This document shows positions 53,748-62,583 of a DNA stretch of 64,000 nt, one piece after another. The notes beneath the pieces were generated by a model. It was not told the DNA's origin, made no database searches, and was given only the letters and a program-made list of their open reading frames with translations. The stretch spans positions 4,143,082 to 4,207,081 of the forward strand of contig KB906767.1 in the NCBI GenBank assembly GCA_000381625.1. The letters run 5' to 3'. How positions within the stretch are numbered: the first letter of the stretch is position 1; each line of letters opens with the position of its first letter. The stretch is from Bryobacterales bacterium KBS 96 (GTDB taxonomy: Bacteria > Acidobacteriota > Terriglobia > Bryobacterales > Bryobacteraceae). The translations under genes and the position numbers were made by a program.

Positions 53748-54365
53748 ATGCGAATCGCGCGACGGGTGTTGCTCGTTCTCGTTGTCCTTTGCTTGCTATA
53801 TCCCGCGGTCATTCTGGGCTTTTATTTCTTGGCGCCCCATGAAAACGCCCAGCTCGGCCATGTAGACGCGCTGATTGTGCTTGGATGCCCGACCAAGGCG
53901 GATGGATCGCCAACACCGGAGCAGCGCGAGCGCGTGATGGAAAGTGTTCGCGAGTTCAGGAAGGGAACCAGCAACCACATCATCATGACCGGCACTGCTG
54001 CCCACAACCGGTTTGTGGAAGCACATGCTATGGCGATGCTTGCCGAGGCGAATGGTGTGCCTGCGTCCGCCGTGTTTGAAGAAAATCAAGCCCACGATAC
54101 GGTCCAGAACATCTACTATTCGGACAAAATCATGGAAGCGAAAGGCTGGCGCACGGCGGAGGTGATCAGCTCTCCGTATCATCTGCCGCGAACCGCGCTG
54201 ATCCTCCGCCACTATCCTCAACTGCGCTGGGAGACGCACGCCGCGCGATGGCCCCCGAACTATGGGCCATTGAAGAAGCTGCAATTGGATTGGAGGGAGG
54301 CGGTCTTCAGTTTCTATCTCCGCGTGCACGGCTTCCGCCAATCGGAGTATTTGCCGAATAGATGA
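53748..54365 (+). CDS. YdcF-family (DUF218) membrane protein
   Basis: 205 residues from ATG 53748. An N-terminal helix (VLLVLVVLCLLYPAVILGFYF) anchors it. The DUF218 core follows: HVDALIVLGCPTKADGSPTP, ERVMESVREFRKGTSNHIIM, FEENQAHDTVQNIYYS and ISSPYHLPRTALIL. These proteins act on cell-envelope or exopolysaccharide sugars in some species (SanA/ElyC type); the function here is unknown. It is followed by a repeat array and not by an obvious terminator. Confidence 0.85.
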   Translation: MRIARRVLLVLVVLCLLYPAVILGFYFLAPHENAQLGHVDALIVLGCPTKADGSPTPEQRERVMESVREFRKGTSNHIIMTGTAAHNRFVEAHAMAMLAEANGVPASAVFEENQAHDTVQNIYYSDKIMEAKGWRTAEVISSPYHLPRTALILRHYPQLRWETHAARWPPNYGPLKKLQLDWREAVFSFYLRVHGFRQSEYLPNR

Positions 54366-54401
54366 ATACACTTGGTGGGGCAGGATGAAAACGTCCGGGT
54401 G

Positions 54402-54860
54402 CCTGCACCGAACCGCGACCGTCAGGGAGCGGACGTCTTACCGGCATCCGCACTGACGTGCGGCGGCTCGTTCCAGGCTGCCTCCACTCAGAGCCGCCTC
54501 GCGTGAGCGAGCGGGTTCGAACAACAGCATGCCCAGCGCTTTCAGAGCGTCTTCAACGGAATCCATGGCCCTGTGGGCCACCCAAGTTGATGAAGACGCC
54601 CGGTCACCTGCACCGAACCGCGACCGTCAGGGGAGGGACGTCTTTTACCGGCATCCGCACTGACCTGCCGCGGCTCGTTTCCAGGCTGCCTCCACTCAGA
54701 GCCGCCTCGCGTGAGCGAGCGGGTTCGGACAACAGCATGCCCAGCGCTATCAGAGCGTCTTCAACGGAATCCATGGCCCTGTGGGCCACCCCAGTTGATG
54801 AAGACGCCCGGTCACCTGCACCGAACCGCGACCGTCAGGGAACGGACGTCTTTACCCGCT
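54402..54860 (+). repeat. Tandem mosaic hairpin repeat, copies B1, B2 and partial B3
   Basis: Units of about 205-208 bp start with CCTGCACCGAACCGCGACCG at 54402, 54607 and 54815 (the third copy stops after 45 bp). Each unit contains GGAGCGGACGTCTT, the GTGCGGCGGCTC module with GAGCCGCC, the CTCGCGTGAGCGAG hairpin, and a large inverted arm GTCTTCAAC...GTTGATGAAGAC enclosing GGCCCTGTGGGCC. It fills most of the 572-bp gap between the YdcF gene and ispD. No gene was found inside. Confidence 0.8.
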
Positions 54861-54937
54861 TCTTTTGCGCTCGGCGACTAATCTCGCCGCCCGTTCCTTT
54901 ATCATGAAATGACAAGCTTGCCGCTTGCGGCCCATTC

Positions 54938-55660
54938 ATGAAAGTCTCTGTCATCATACCCGCCGCCGGGCTCGGTACCCGCATGGGCCGTGGAGCCCCC
55001 GAAAAGGAAGGCATCAGCCGTAAGCAGTTCATGCTTCTTAACGGCTCGCCCATTCTCATCCACACCATCCGTAAGTTTGTCTCCAGCCCCCTTGTCGAAG
55101 AAATCGTCGTCGCCCTCCGCCCCGACGATCTTCCCTGGGCCGCTGAAATCTTCTCTCACCAGGGTTTCGCTAAGACCGTTCGCACGGTCGAAGGCGGTGA
55201 AAGCCGCCAGCAGTCGGTCGAGCACGCGTTAGCCACCATTGGTCCCAATACCGATCTCGTCGCTGTCCACGACGCTGTCCGCCCCTTCATCGAAATCGAG
55301 ACCATCGAGAAGGTTATCCGCGAAGCCGGTGAAACAGGCGCCGCCATCGTGGGCATTGTTCCCGTCGATACGGTGAAGCAGGTTCACCGCAATAAAGTTC
55401 GCGCCACCCTCCCCCGCGAGCGCCTCATCCTCACGCAAACGCCTCAGGTCTTCAAAACCGATCTCCTGAAGACTGCCTTTGAGCGCGCTCGCCAGGACCT
55501 CTTTATCGGCACCGATGAATCCTCACTCGTCGAGCGCCTTGAACAAGTCGAGGTCTCGGTTGTCGCCGGCACCGACCGCAACATCAAAATCACCAAGCCC
55601 GCCGATATGGAGCTCGCCCGCCTCTATCTCTCGCTCGAAAGCGCGGGCATCCGGCTCTAG
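54938..55660 (+). CDS. ispD: 2-C-methyl-D-erythritol 4-phosphate cytidylyltransferase
   Basis: 240 residues. The nucleotidyltransferase loop is IIPAAGLGTRMGRGAPEKEG with the conserved Arg, then KQFMLLNGSPILIHT and VAVHDAVRPFIE (DxxR). LTQTPQVFKTDLLKTA and FIGTDESSLVE complete the family pattern. It transfers CMP to MEP in the non-mevalonate isoprenoid pathway. ispF starts 2 bp after it, so they form an operon. In some bacteria the two are fused; here they are separate. Confidence 0.95.
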   Translation: MKVSVIIPAAGLGTRMGRGAPEKEGISRKQFMLLNGSPILIHTIRKFVSSPLVEEIVVALRPDDLPWAAEIFSHQGFAKTVRTVEGGESRQQSVEHALATIGPNTDLVAVHDAVRPFIEIETIEKVIREAGETGAAIVGIVPVDTVKQVHRNKVRATLPRERLILTQTPQVFKTDLLKTAFERARQDLFIGTDESSLVERLEQVEVSVVAGTDRNIKITKPADMELARLYLSLESAGIRL

Positions 55661-55662
55661 CG

Positions 55663-56148
55663 ATGGAGCTTCCGTTCCGCATCGGCCAAGGCTGGGATAC
55701 TCATCGCATTGAAGCCGGCCGGCCTCTTATTCTCGGTGGCATAACCATTCCCAGCGAGTTCGGTCTCGCCGGTCATTCCGATGCCGATGTCCTCTCCCAC
55801 GCCATCACCGACGCCGTTCTTGGAGCCCTGGCCCTCGGCGACATCGGCCTGCACTTTCCCGATACCGCTCCCGAGTGGCGCGGCGCTGGTTCCATTCAGT
55901 TCCTCCTTCACGCCCAGAAACTCGCGGCCGATGGAGGTTATAGCATCGCCAACGTCGACGCCTCCGTCATTCTCGAACGCCCCAAACTCAAGAACTTCCG
56001 AACTCCCATCCGTGAACGCCTCGCATCCGCTCTCGGCCTCCCGCTGTCATCCGTCAGCGTAAAATTCAAAACGGCCGAAACCGTCGGCCCCGTCGGCCAG
56101 GGCCTCTCCTGCGAATGCCACGCCATCGTGCTTCTCACCCGAAGCTGA
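55663..56148 (+). CDS. ispF: 2-C-methyl-D-erythritol 2,4-cyclodiphosphate synthase
   Basis: 161 residues. The zinc-binding DxH motif is GQGWDTHRIEAGRPLILGGI, and the other hallmark blocks are GHSDADVLSHAITDAVLGAL, ALGDIGLHFPD, NVDASVILERPKL and the C-terminal KTAETVGPVGQGLSCECHA. The enzyme forms the cyclic diphosphate, and ispD supplies its substrate after the IspE step. Their adjacency (2-bp gap) is typical. Confidence 0.96.
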   Translation: MELPFRIGQGWDTHRIEAGRPLILGGITIPSEFGLAGHSDADVLSHAITDAVLGALALGDIGLHFPDTAPEWRGAGSIQFLLHAQKLAADGGYSIANVDASVILERPKLKNFRTPIRERLASALGLPLSSVSVKFKTAETVGPVGQGLSCECHAIVLLTRS

Positions 56149-56187
56149 ACCGCGCGGAACGATTGCGCGCCTTGAATCTTCGTGTAA

Positions 56188-56207
56188 GGGCGAGGCGTGC
56201 CTCGCCC
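56188..56207. repeat. Perfect 20-bp palindrome GGGCGAGGC type
   Basis: GGGCGAGGCGTGCCTCGCCC has 9-bp arms around a 2-bp centre. The same element occurs at 57883-57902 and, degenerate, at 60567-60586. Short intergenic repeat of unknown role. Confidence 0.7.
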
Positions 56208-56270
56208 GCTGCGGCCCCATGCAGCCTTTATCGGGTAGTACAGTGAAACGAGATGTCCCCGCAAATTTAG

Positions 56271-57857
56271 ATGCAAGGAAGTTTCCTCCGCTGTGGCGCC
56301 GCGATCGGGCTGCTGTTATGTCAGGCTGTTTACGCGCAAACAAGTTGTGGAAGTGAACACCGGCAGCCCGGCGTTTTCATTTGCTACCCGAATCCCTCGC
56401 TGAACGCCGCGGATTCCACGCTTCCCAAAATCTTTCACATCAGCGCGCAAGCCAACGCTCCCGGCGGGGAAACCATCGACCGCTATACGATTGCGGTCGA
56501 TAACCAGGTCGTCTATGAAAACAGGATCATCACGCCTGTTCAGCGGCTTGCCATCGAACTCAATTTGAAGTCGTCGGTTAGCGATGGTCTCCACACAGTG
56601 CGCGTAAGCGTGGATGGAGCGGGAAACGCCGAAGTGAAGGGCCTCCGGTTTCTGCCCTCGAAAAACATGAGTTTCTGTGAACCCGTCGGCACGTTTGAAA
56701 TGCCTGTCTGCAGCCCGTCGAATCAAAGGCCGCCGTTGTTATGGGCTGCGTCGGAACCGGCCGGAGCCAACGAGCCATTCTCCGGGTATCTTGCCGGTCT
56801 GAACTTATACCGCGAAAACCTGGAAAGCCTGGAGGCCGACATCGCGGATGCCGCCGCAGTCGATTCCCATGGCAATTTGTATATCGCGCTGCATTCATTT
56901 GCCGACGTGGAGCTGCGAAAGTACGCGCCGAACGGCAGCGTCACTTACGATTCCGTGATCCGCTCCTGTGGAGATGGATTTATGTCCGTTGCCGCCCTTG
57001 CCGTTGATGACGCGGGACATGCCTGGATCGCCGGAAATACAACTGCCTGTCTCGCCCCCACTCCCGGCGCCCTTCAAACACAAATCGCCGATAAGTCCCA
57101 ACTTCATGGTTTCGTAATGATGTTGGATACCTCTAAACCCAATGCCACCGCGCCGCTTTATGTGACTTACACGGCCGACGTAGAGAATGAGATCGCCGCG
57201 ATTCGAGTTGACCGCGAAAAAAACGTCTACATCACGGGTGTAACATCGGCGGCCGCCTATCCGCATCAATCCGTCTTACTAATGTCAGGTGATACCACCA
57301 GCAGCGCGCACGGCAAAAAGATAGGTTTCGTTTCTGTATTGAACTCGTCCGGATCGCGCCTCTTGTGGTCCACGTTATTACAAGACTCGCAACCAACAGC
57401 GCTCGCTCTCGACGGAGCCGGAACTGTATTTGTGACGGGTCGTGTCGCGTCCGCCCGGCTGTCTTCCGAATCGCGCGACCGCGGCAATATTCTGATCGCC
57501 GGGATCGTCGCCAACGGGCGGCGCTTGTCCTACGCCGCGCGGCTCGGTCAATCGGGCAACGAAGAAGGACGAGCAATCTCGATAACTTCCGGCGGACAAT
57601 GGCTTCTCATCGCCGGGGCAACAGAATCGCAGGATGATTCCTCGACCCTTGCAGCCGCACTGCAGCCCTGCAAAACAGGAATTGTCTATTCGCGTTCCCT
57701 CACTCGCGACGACGCCGTTCCCGAAATTGCCGTGGTGCCTGCCCTGGATGCCTTCGCGGCGCATTTCCATCGCTCCCTCGCTCCGGCAAAACTAGCCATC
57801 AATCGGACGTCCGCGCGCGTTCAAATTGCGCCGGCCTGCCTCGCGGAGGCCCGATGA
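56271..57857 (+). CDS. Secreted propeller-like protein of unknown function
   Basis: 528 residues. The signal peptide is LRCGAAIGLLLCQAVYAQTS. The first 130 residues look like an Ig-type beta domain (IFHISAQANAPGGETIDRYT, then DGLHTVRVSVDGAGNAEV). The rest contains blades similar to SBBP/NHL repeats found in secreted acidobacterial proteins: DAAAVDSHGNLYIALHSF, ALAVDDAGHAWIAGNTT, AIRVDREKNVYITGVTS, ALALDGAGTVFVTGRVA. No catalytic motif is seen. It contains several cysteines (CGSEHRQPGVFICY, CEPVGTFEMPVC). No clear ribosome site before the ATG. Confidence 0.7.
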   Translation: MQGSFLRCGAAIGLLLCQAVYAQTSCGSEHRQPGVFICYPNPSLNAADSTLPKIFHISAQANAPGGETIDRYTIAVDNQVVYENRIITPVQRLAIELNLKSSVSDGLHTVRVSVDGAGNAEVKGLRFLPSKNMSFCEPVGTFEMPVCSPSNQRPPLLWAASEPAGANEPFSGYLAGLNLYRENLESLEADIADAAAVDSHGNLYIALHSFADVELRKYAPNGSVTYDSVIRSCGDGFMSVAALAVDDAGHAWIAGNTTACLAPTPGALQTQIADKSQLHGFVMMLDTSKPNATAPLYVTYTADVENEIAAIRVDREKNVYITGVTSAAAYPHQSVLLMSGDTTSSAHGKKIGFVSVLNSSGSRLLWSTLLQDSQPTALALDGAGTVFVTGRVASARLSSESRDRGNILIAGIVANGRRLSYAARLGQSGNEEGRAISITSGGQWLLIAGATESQDDSSTLAAALQPCKTGIVYSRSLTRDDAVPEIAVVPALDAFAAHFHRSLAPAKLAINRTSARVQIAPACLAEAR

Positions 57858-57882
57858 CCCACGTGACGCCCCACCACTCTAG

Positions 57883-57902
57883 GGGCGAGGCATGCCTCGC
57901 CC
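57883..57902. repeat. Perfect 20-bp palindrome GGGCGAGGC type
   Basis: GGGCGAGGCATGCCTCGCCC is a perfect palindrome, 26 bp after the propeller-protein stop. It belongs to the same family as 56188-56207. Confidence 0.7.
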
Positions 57903-57919
57903 GTCGCGCTACCTTTCGA

Positions 57920-58060
57920 CTCGCGCACTCACGTGCGGCGGCTCTGCTTCCGGGTAACCTCGACACGGAGCCGCTTTGCGTCAGCAAGCGGGTTTTCCGG
58001 AAGCCGTGTAGCGCCCGATTGCTGGCGCCGAACCGCGACCGTCAGGGAGCGGATGTCTTC
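57920..58060 (+). repeat. Mosaic hairpin repeat, copy C
   Basis: This stretch is nearly identical to copy A over about 100 bp: GCGCACTCACGTGCGGCGGC, then TCTGCTTCCGGGTAACCTCG, GAGCCGC, TTGCGTCAGCAAGCGGGTTT. It ends with the CCGAACCGCGACCGTCAGGG module (58028-58047) also found at 54402 and following. The GCGGATGTCTTC word repeats twice in the following 30 bp. No gene was found in 57858-58191. Confidence 0.7.
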
Positions 58061-58191
58061 AACCGAGCGGATGTCTTCCACGAACCGGACATCTTCCGCT
58101 GCGCGTTCACGCGCCGCTGCGCGCTTCCTCGTCTAAAACTCCGCCGCGTCTCATCGTCGCTCCTCCAACTTCCCCAACGGAGCCGCACGAA

Positions 58192-59784
58192 TTGAAATTT
58201 ACGCGCAGAGAAATCCTCAAACTATCCTCCGCCGCAGCATTGTCTCCCGCGTGCTTGCTCGCGCAGGATGAGGAACCGGGATTGACTCAGCTTAGCGGCA
58301 TACGCCTTGAGCCGTTCGTCGATCCGTTGCCCGTCCCCCGCATAGTAAAGCCCGTTTCCGGAGCCGCCGGCTCGCAGCACTACCGGATTACATTGTCCGA
58401 GTTTCGTCAAAAGGTTCACCGCGATCTCCCCCCCACCATCCTGTGGGGATTCAATGGAGCCATGCCCGGTCCCACCATTACGGCCAATCGCAGCCAGACC
58501 GTCACAATCGATTGGGTGAACAACCTGCCCCTTCGCCATCGTCTGGCCGTCGATCACAATCTCGATGGAGCCGGCAAAAATGTTCCCGAAGTACGCTCCG
58601 TCATCCATCTCCACGGTGGACACGTCGCGTCAAGCAGCGATGGCAACCCCGAGGATTGGATCTCCCCCGGCCACACGCAGCACACCGTCTATCCCAACAA
58701 TCAGCCGGCGGCGACCTTGTGGTATCACGACCACGCAATGGGCATCACGCGCCTCAACGCGATCATGGGCCTCGCGGGCTTTTACATCATTCGCGACCCC
58801 GAAGAGGACAGGTTGCGTCTGCCCTCCGGTCCCTACGACATTCCGCTCGTAATACAGGACCGCATCTTCGACGCGCGCGGTCAACTTGCTTATCCGGTTG
58901 GCCCCATGAGCGATTCCCCCTGGGTTCCCGAGTTTTTCGGAACCACCATCTTGGTCAACGGCCGTGTGTCGCCCTTCCTCGACGTCGAGCCCCGCCGCTA
59001 TCGCTTCCGGTTCCTCAACGCCTCCAACGCCCGCGTATATCAACTGTCGCTCGTGCCGGGACAACCGCTGGTGCAGATCGGAACTGATGGCGGACTCCTG
59101 TCCGCGCCGGCCCAGCGTCGCGCCTTGCTGCTCGTGCCCGGCGAGCGGGTCGATGCCGTCGTCGATTTCAGCGGTCGCGAGGGCCGCCACATTACGCTGA
59201 TGAACAATGCGCGCGCGCCTTATCCTTCCGGCGGCGGGCTCATTCCACGGCTCGTAATGCAATTCCGGGTTCGTCGTCCCCTAACCTCACGCTTGGATTC
59301 AAGCGAAGTCCCGCCTCGCCTCGCGCAAGTGACTCCGCTGCGCGAGGAAATAGCCGTGAAGACCCGTCGCCTCACGCTACAAGAGGACCCCGCCGCCAAC
59401 GGGCGCCTGCTGCTCAACGGACTGCGATACATGGACCCCGTTACGGAAGACCCCGTTAACGGTAGCATTGAAATCTGGGAAATTGCCAACACGACAATTG
59501 ATACCCACCCGATTCATCTGCATGCCGTCCACTTTCAACTCCTCGACCGCCGGCGATTCGATGTCGCCCGTCAGCGGCGCACATCGGAAATCGTCTTTAC
59601 CCGCCGCACCATCCCCGCGCCCCCCGAAGAACATGGCTGGAAGGACATCGTTTTGTGCCCTCCGGCGCACGTCACCCGTATCATCGTCCCCTTCCACGGC
59701 GAGCCCGGCCGCTTCGTCTGGCACTGTCACATGCTTGAACACGAGGACAACGAGATGATGCGCCCCTTTCTGCTGCGGCCCTAA
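58192..59784 (+). CDS. Tat-exported multicopper oxidase (CotA/laccase type)
   Basis: 530 residues from the TTG at 58192 (GGAG 12 nt upstream). A twin-arginine signal (KFTRREILKLSSAAALSPAC) leads to three cupredoxin domains. All four copper-binding clusters are seen: VIHLHGGH, LWYHDHAMGI, DTHPIHLHAVHF and RFVWHCHMLEHEDNEMM (type 1 and trinuclear sites). It oxidises phenols or metals in the periplasm. Copper loading before export agrees with the Tat signal. It stands alone between a repeat block and the polysaccharide cluster. Confidence 0.92.
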   Translation: MKFTRREILKLSSAAALSPACLLAQDEEPGLTQLSGIRLEPFVDPLPVPRIVKPVSGAAGSQHYRITLSEFRQKVHRDLPPTILWGFNGAMPGPTITANRSQTVTIDWVNNLPLRHRLAVDHNLDGAGKNVPEVRSVIHLHGGHVASSSDGNPEDWISPGHTQHTVYPNNQPAATLWYHDHAMGITRLNAIMGLAGFYIIRDPEEDRLRLPSGPYDIPLVIQDRIFDARGQLAYPVGPMSDSPWVPEFFGTTILVNGRVSPFLDVEPRRYRFRFLNASNARVYQLSLVPGQPLVQIGTDGGLLSAPAQRRALLLVPGERVDAVVDFSGREGRHITLMNNARAPYPSGGGLIPRLVMQFRVRRPLTSRLDSSEVPPRLAQVTPLREEIAVKTRRLTLQEDPAANGRLLLNGLRYMDPVTEDPVNGSIEIWEIANTTIDTHPIHLHAVHFQLLDRRRFDVARQRRTSEIVFTRRTIPAPPEEHGWKDIVLCPPAHVTRIIVPFHGEPGRFVWHCHMLEHEDNEMMRPFLLRP

Positions 59785-59930
59785 CCCGCTATCGCGCGGA
59801 CTATCCGGCGCTCCTCTTGTGTCTGCTCGAATTCCAACACTCATTATTCTGCAAATCATCAGTATTCCGGCGTGTTTTAAAAATTATCACCTAATTTTTT
59901 GAAATTATCTCTTTTGTCATACATTTTGGA

Positions 59931-59959
59931 TTGACGCGTCGTGTTAGTGCTGCTATTGT
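59931..59959 (+). promoter_or_regulatory. Sigma70-type promoter of the NusG-like gene
   Basis: TTGACG (59931-59936) and TATTGT (59954-59959) are exactly 17 bp apart, in a locally AT-rich stretch (59860-59960) of this GC-rich window. The start point would lie near 59966, about 50 nt before the start codon. This is the likely entry promoter of the polysaccharide cluster. Confidence 0.7.
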
Positions 59960-60012
59960 AAGCATTCCGGCACTTAACACGAAAAAGTCCCAGTACATCT
60001 AGTACGGGGAAT

Positions 60013-60543
60013 GTGACAAAAATGGCGGTAGCCTACCCGAACTACTCGGCCCAGGGCCTCCCCTGGTTCGCCGTGAAGGTTCGTACCCGCGCCGAGCACT
60101 CCGTCGCCGACGTGCTCCTCAACCGCGGGATCGAGACATTTTGCCCCACTTACACCGAGCGCCGGAGATATTCCGACCGAATTAAGTCGGTCCAATCCGC
60201 TCTATTTCCCGGTTATCTCTTCTGTAAAATCGATTGGAACGATCGTTTCCCCGTGCTCTCCGCGCCCTTCGTTGAATACATTGTCGGTTTCGGCGCCGAG
60301 CCCACACCCGTTGCTTCCGGCCAGGTCGAAGGCGTCCAGGCCGTCGTTCGCTCCGGTGCGCTCTGCCGTCCGCATCCGTTCCTGCACATCGGCCAGCGTG
60401 TCCGGCTTCACTCCGGCCCGCTTGCAAATGTCGAAGGAATTCTGATCGGCGACCGCGGCGATCACCGCCTCATCGTTTCAATCGATCTCCTTCAGCGCTC
60501 CGTCAGCGCTGAAGTCGATAGCGCCTACGTCCGCGCCGCATAA
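60013..60543 (+). CDS. Specialised NusG-family transcription elongation factor (RfaH/UpxY/LoaP type)
   Basis: 176 residues. The NGN domain is clear (PWFAVKVRTRAEHSVADVLL, IETFCPTYTERRR, SALFPGYLFCKIDW), and a KOW domain follows (HIGQRVRLHSGPLANVEGIL, then RLIVSIDLLQRSVSAEVDSA). It lacks the extra insertions of housekeeping NusG. Such paralogues sit first in capsule or exopolysaccharide operons and act in cis to keep RNA polymerase reading through the long operon. Start GTG 60013, or ATG 60022 with GGGGA 11 nt upstream; the choice is unsure. The cluster downstream with gmd and fcl fits this role. Confidence 0.85.
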   Translation: MTKMAVAYPNYSAQGLPWFAVKVRTRAEHSVADVLLNRGIETFCPTYTERRRYSDRIKSVQSALFPGYLFCKIDWNDRFPVLSAPFVEYIVGFGAEPTPVASGQVEGVQAVVRSGALCRPHPFLHIGQRVRLHSGPLANVEGILIGDRGDHRLIVSIDLLQRSVSAEVDSAYVRAA

Positions 60544-60566
60544 AGCGGTTAATTCTGCCGCTGTAG

Positions 60567-60586
60567 GGGCGAGGCATTCCCTCGCC
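60567..60586. repeat. Degenerate GGGCGAGGC-type palindrome
   Basis: GGGCGAGGCATTCCCTCGCC matches the palindrome at 57883 with a few changes near the right arm. It lies 24 bp after the NusG-like stop. Confidence 0.5.
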
Positions 60587-60609
60587 AGCCCCACCTCGCC
60601 GAGTCCTAC

Positions 60610-60870
60610 GTGCCCGATTCCACACGCAAATCCAAAATGATCAGCTTCCGCCTCTCCGGCGAAGAATTTCGGCGTCTTCAGGGCGCCTGCTCCAAAACCG
60701 GAGCACGCAGCGTCTCCGAACTGGCCCGCGCCGCCATGCAGCGCATCATTCTAGAAGATGATTTCCAGCCCGGCTCCGCCGAATCCGAGCTCTTCGAACT
60801 CAAAATGAAATTCACGGTTCTGGCCGCCGAGGTCGAACGCCTCTCGCGGCTAGTCAAAGGTTCGGCGTGA
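60610..60870 (+). CDS. Small ribbon-helix-helix-like DNA-binding protein
   Basis: 86 residues. The start is GTG at 60610 or ATG at 60637. The sequence KMISFRLSGEEFRRLQ followed by SVSELARAAMQRIIL fits the ribbon-helix-helix (CopG/MetJ) pattern: a beta strand and two helices. The C-terminal half (ELFELKMKFTVLAAEVERLS) is a predicted helix that may form a coiled coil. It lies between the NusG-like gene and gmd and may regulate the cluster. Confidence 0.6.
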   Translation: MPDSTRKSKMISFRLSGEEFRRLQGACSKTGARSVSELARAAMQRIILEDDFQPGSAESELFELKMKFTVLAAEVERLSRLVKGSA

Positions 60871-60918
60871 TTCCAGCGTCGAATAGCTCCACACTGCACG
60901 GATGAAGTAACAAATAGA

Positions 60919-60940
60919 CCGGGGCTCTACGAAGCCCCGG
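60919..60940. repeat. Perfect 8-bp-arm hairpin after the ribbon-helix-helix gene
   Basis: CCGGGGCT-CTACGA-AGCCCCGG (60919-60940) forms a perfect hairpin, with no T-run after it. It opens the hairpin array region before gmd. Confidence 0.55.
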
Positions 60941-60960
60941 CCCCAATTCTTCTATCTCCC

Positions 60961-61129
60961 GCGGGCTCTGCCCGCCACTTCCGCGCCCCGCGCATCTCCC
61001 GCGCTCCGCGCAGCTCCCGCGCGTTAGCGCATCTTCCGCGCTCTTCGCAGCTCCCGCGCTCCGGCGCAGCTCCCGCCCCTCCGGGGCAGCTTCCGCAGGC
61101 TCCGCCTGCTACTCCCGCGGCTCCGCCGC
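60961..61129 (+). repeat. Array of variable mini-palindromes before gmd
   Basis: About nine units of 17-20 bp follow the pattern CT(C/T)CC + palindrome + AG/AT. The palindromes are GCGGGC/GCCCGC (60961), GCGC/GCGC (60983, 61001, 61019, 61056), an imperfect unit (61038), GCCCC/GGGGC (61075), GCAGGC/GCCTGC (61095) and GCGGC/GCCGC (61117). Most have the loop TCC. The array ends 6 bp before the gmd ATG, leaving no Shine-Dalgarno sequence, so it forms the 5' leader of gmd. Confidence 0.8.
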
Positions 61130-61134
61130 TCCCT

Positions 61135-62160
<1,026 letters not shown>

Positions 62161-62535
62161 TCAGGCGGCTTCCGTCTTGGCCCGAATAGCGCCCGCATAT
62201 CGTGCAATATAGAGTTCCGCGCGTCCCGCCAGTTGCGTCAATTCTTGTGTTTTCGCGTACCCTAGGTCCTGCGCCAGCAGAAGGTAATATTTCAATTCTT
62301 CAAGAGATGCCTCAGCGATATTCAGGTATCTCAGCTTCTCGCGCTGCGTACGCTTCCGGAAGCCCTCTGCAATATTCGCCGGCACCGAGACGCTCGCTCG
62401 TCTCATCTGATCTCCGAGCGCGTACAATTCCCACTTCGGAAAGGTTCCGGTCATCTGGTACACCCCCAACGTCAACTCATGGGCGAGTCTCCAGACGACG
62501 AGGTCGGTGACACGTCTTGCAGGTCCACCATTCAT
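62161..62535 (-). CDS. Four-helix-bundle protein (S23/IVP type)
   Basis: 124 residues. The family pattern is VVWRLAHELTLGVYQMTGTF near the start, then LGDQMRRASVSVPANIAEGF (the NIAEG signature) and LRYLNIAEASLEELKYYLLL. These proteins were first seen encoded in 23S rRNA intervening sequences, and related ones accompany diversity-generating retroelements; the stand-alone forms have no known role. It lies between gmd and fcl on the opposite strand, abuts the gmd stop, and has a hairpin array upstream. The longer in-frame extension through that array is repeat-derived. Confidence 0.85.
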   Translation of the reverse strand: MNGGPARRVTDLVVWRLAHELTLGVYQMTGTFPKWELYALGDQMRRASVSVPANIAEGFRKRTQREKLRYLNIAEASLEELKYYLLLAQDLGYAKTQELTQLAGRAELYIARYAGAIRAKTEAA

Positions 62536-62583
62536 GCACGAATAACGTGGGCTCCGGAGTCGATATATCTCATGGTTTCTTAT

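Noticed and set aside
60961..61129. CRISPR array
   Set aside because: Units are 17-20 bp without spacers of fixed length, palindromes vary within the unit, and no cas genes are near.
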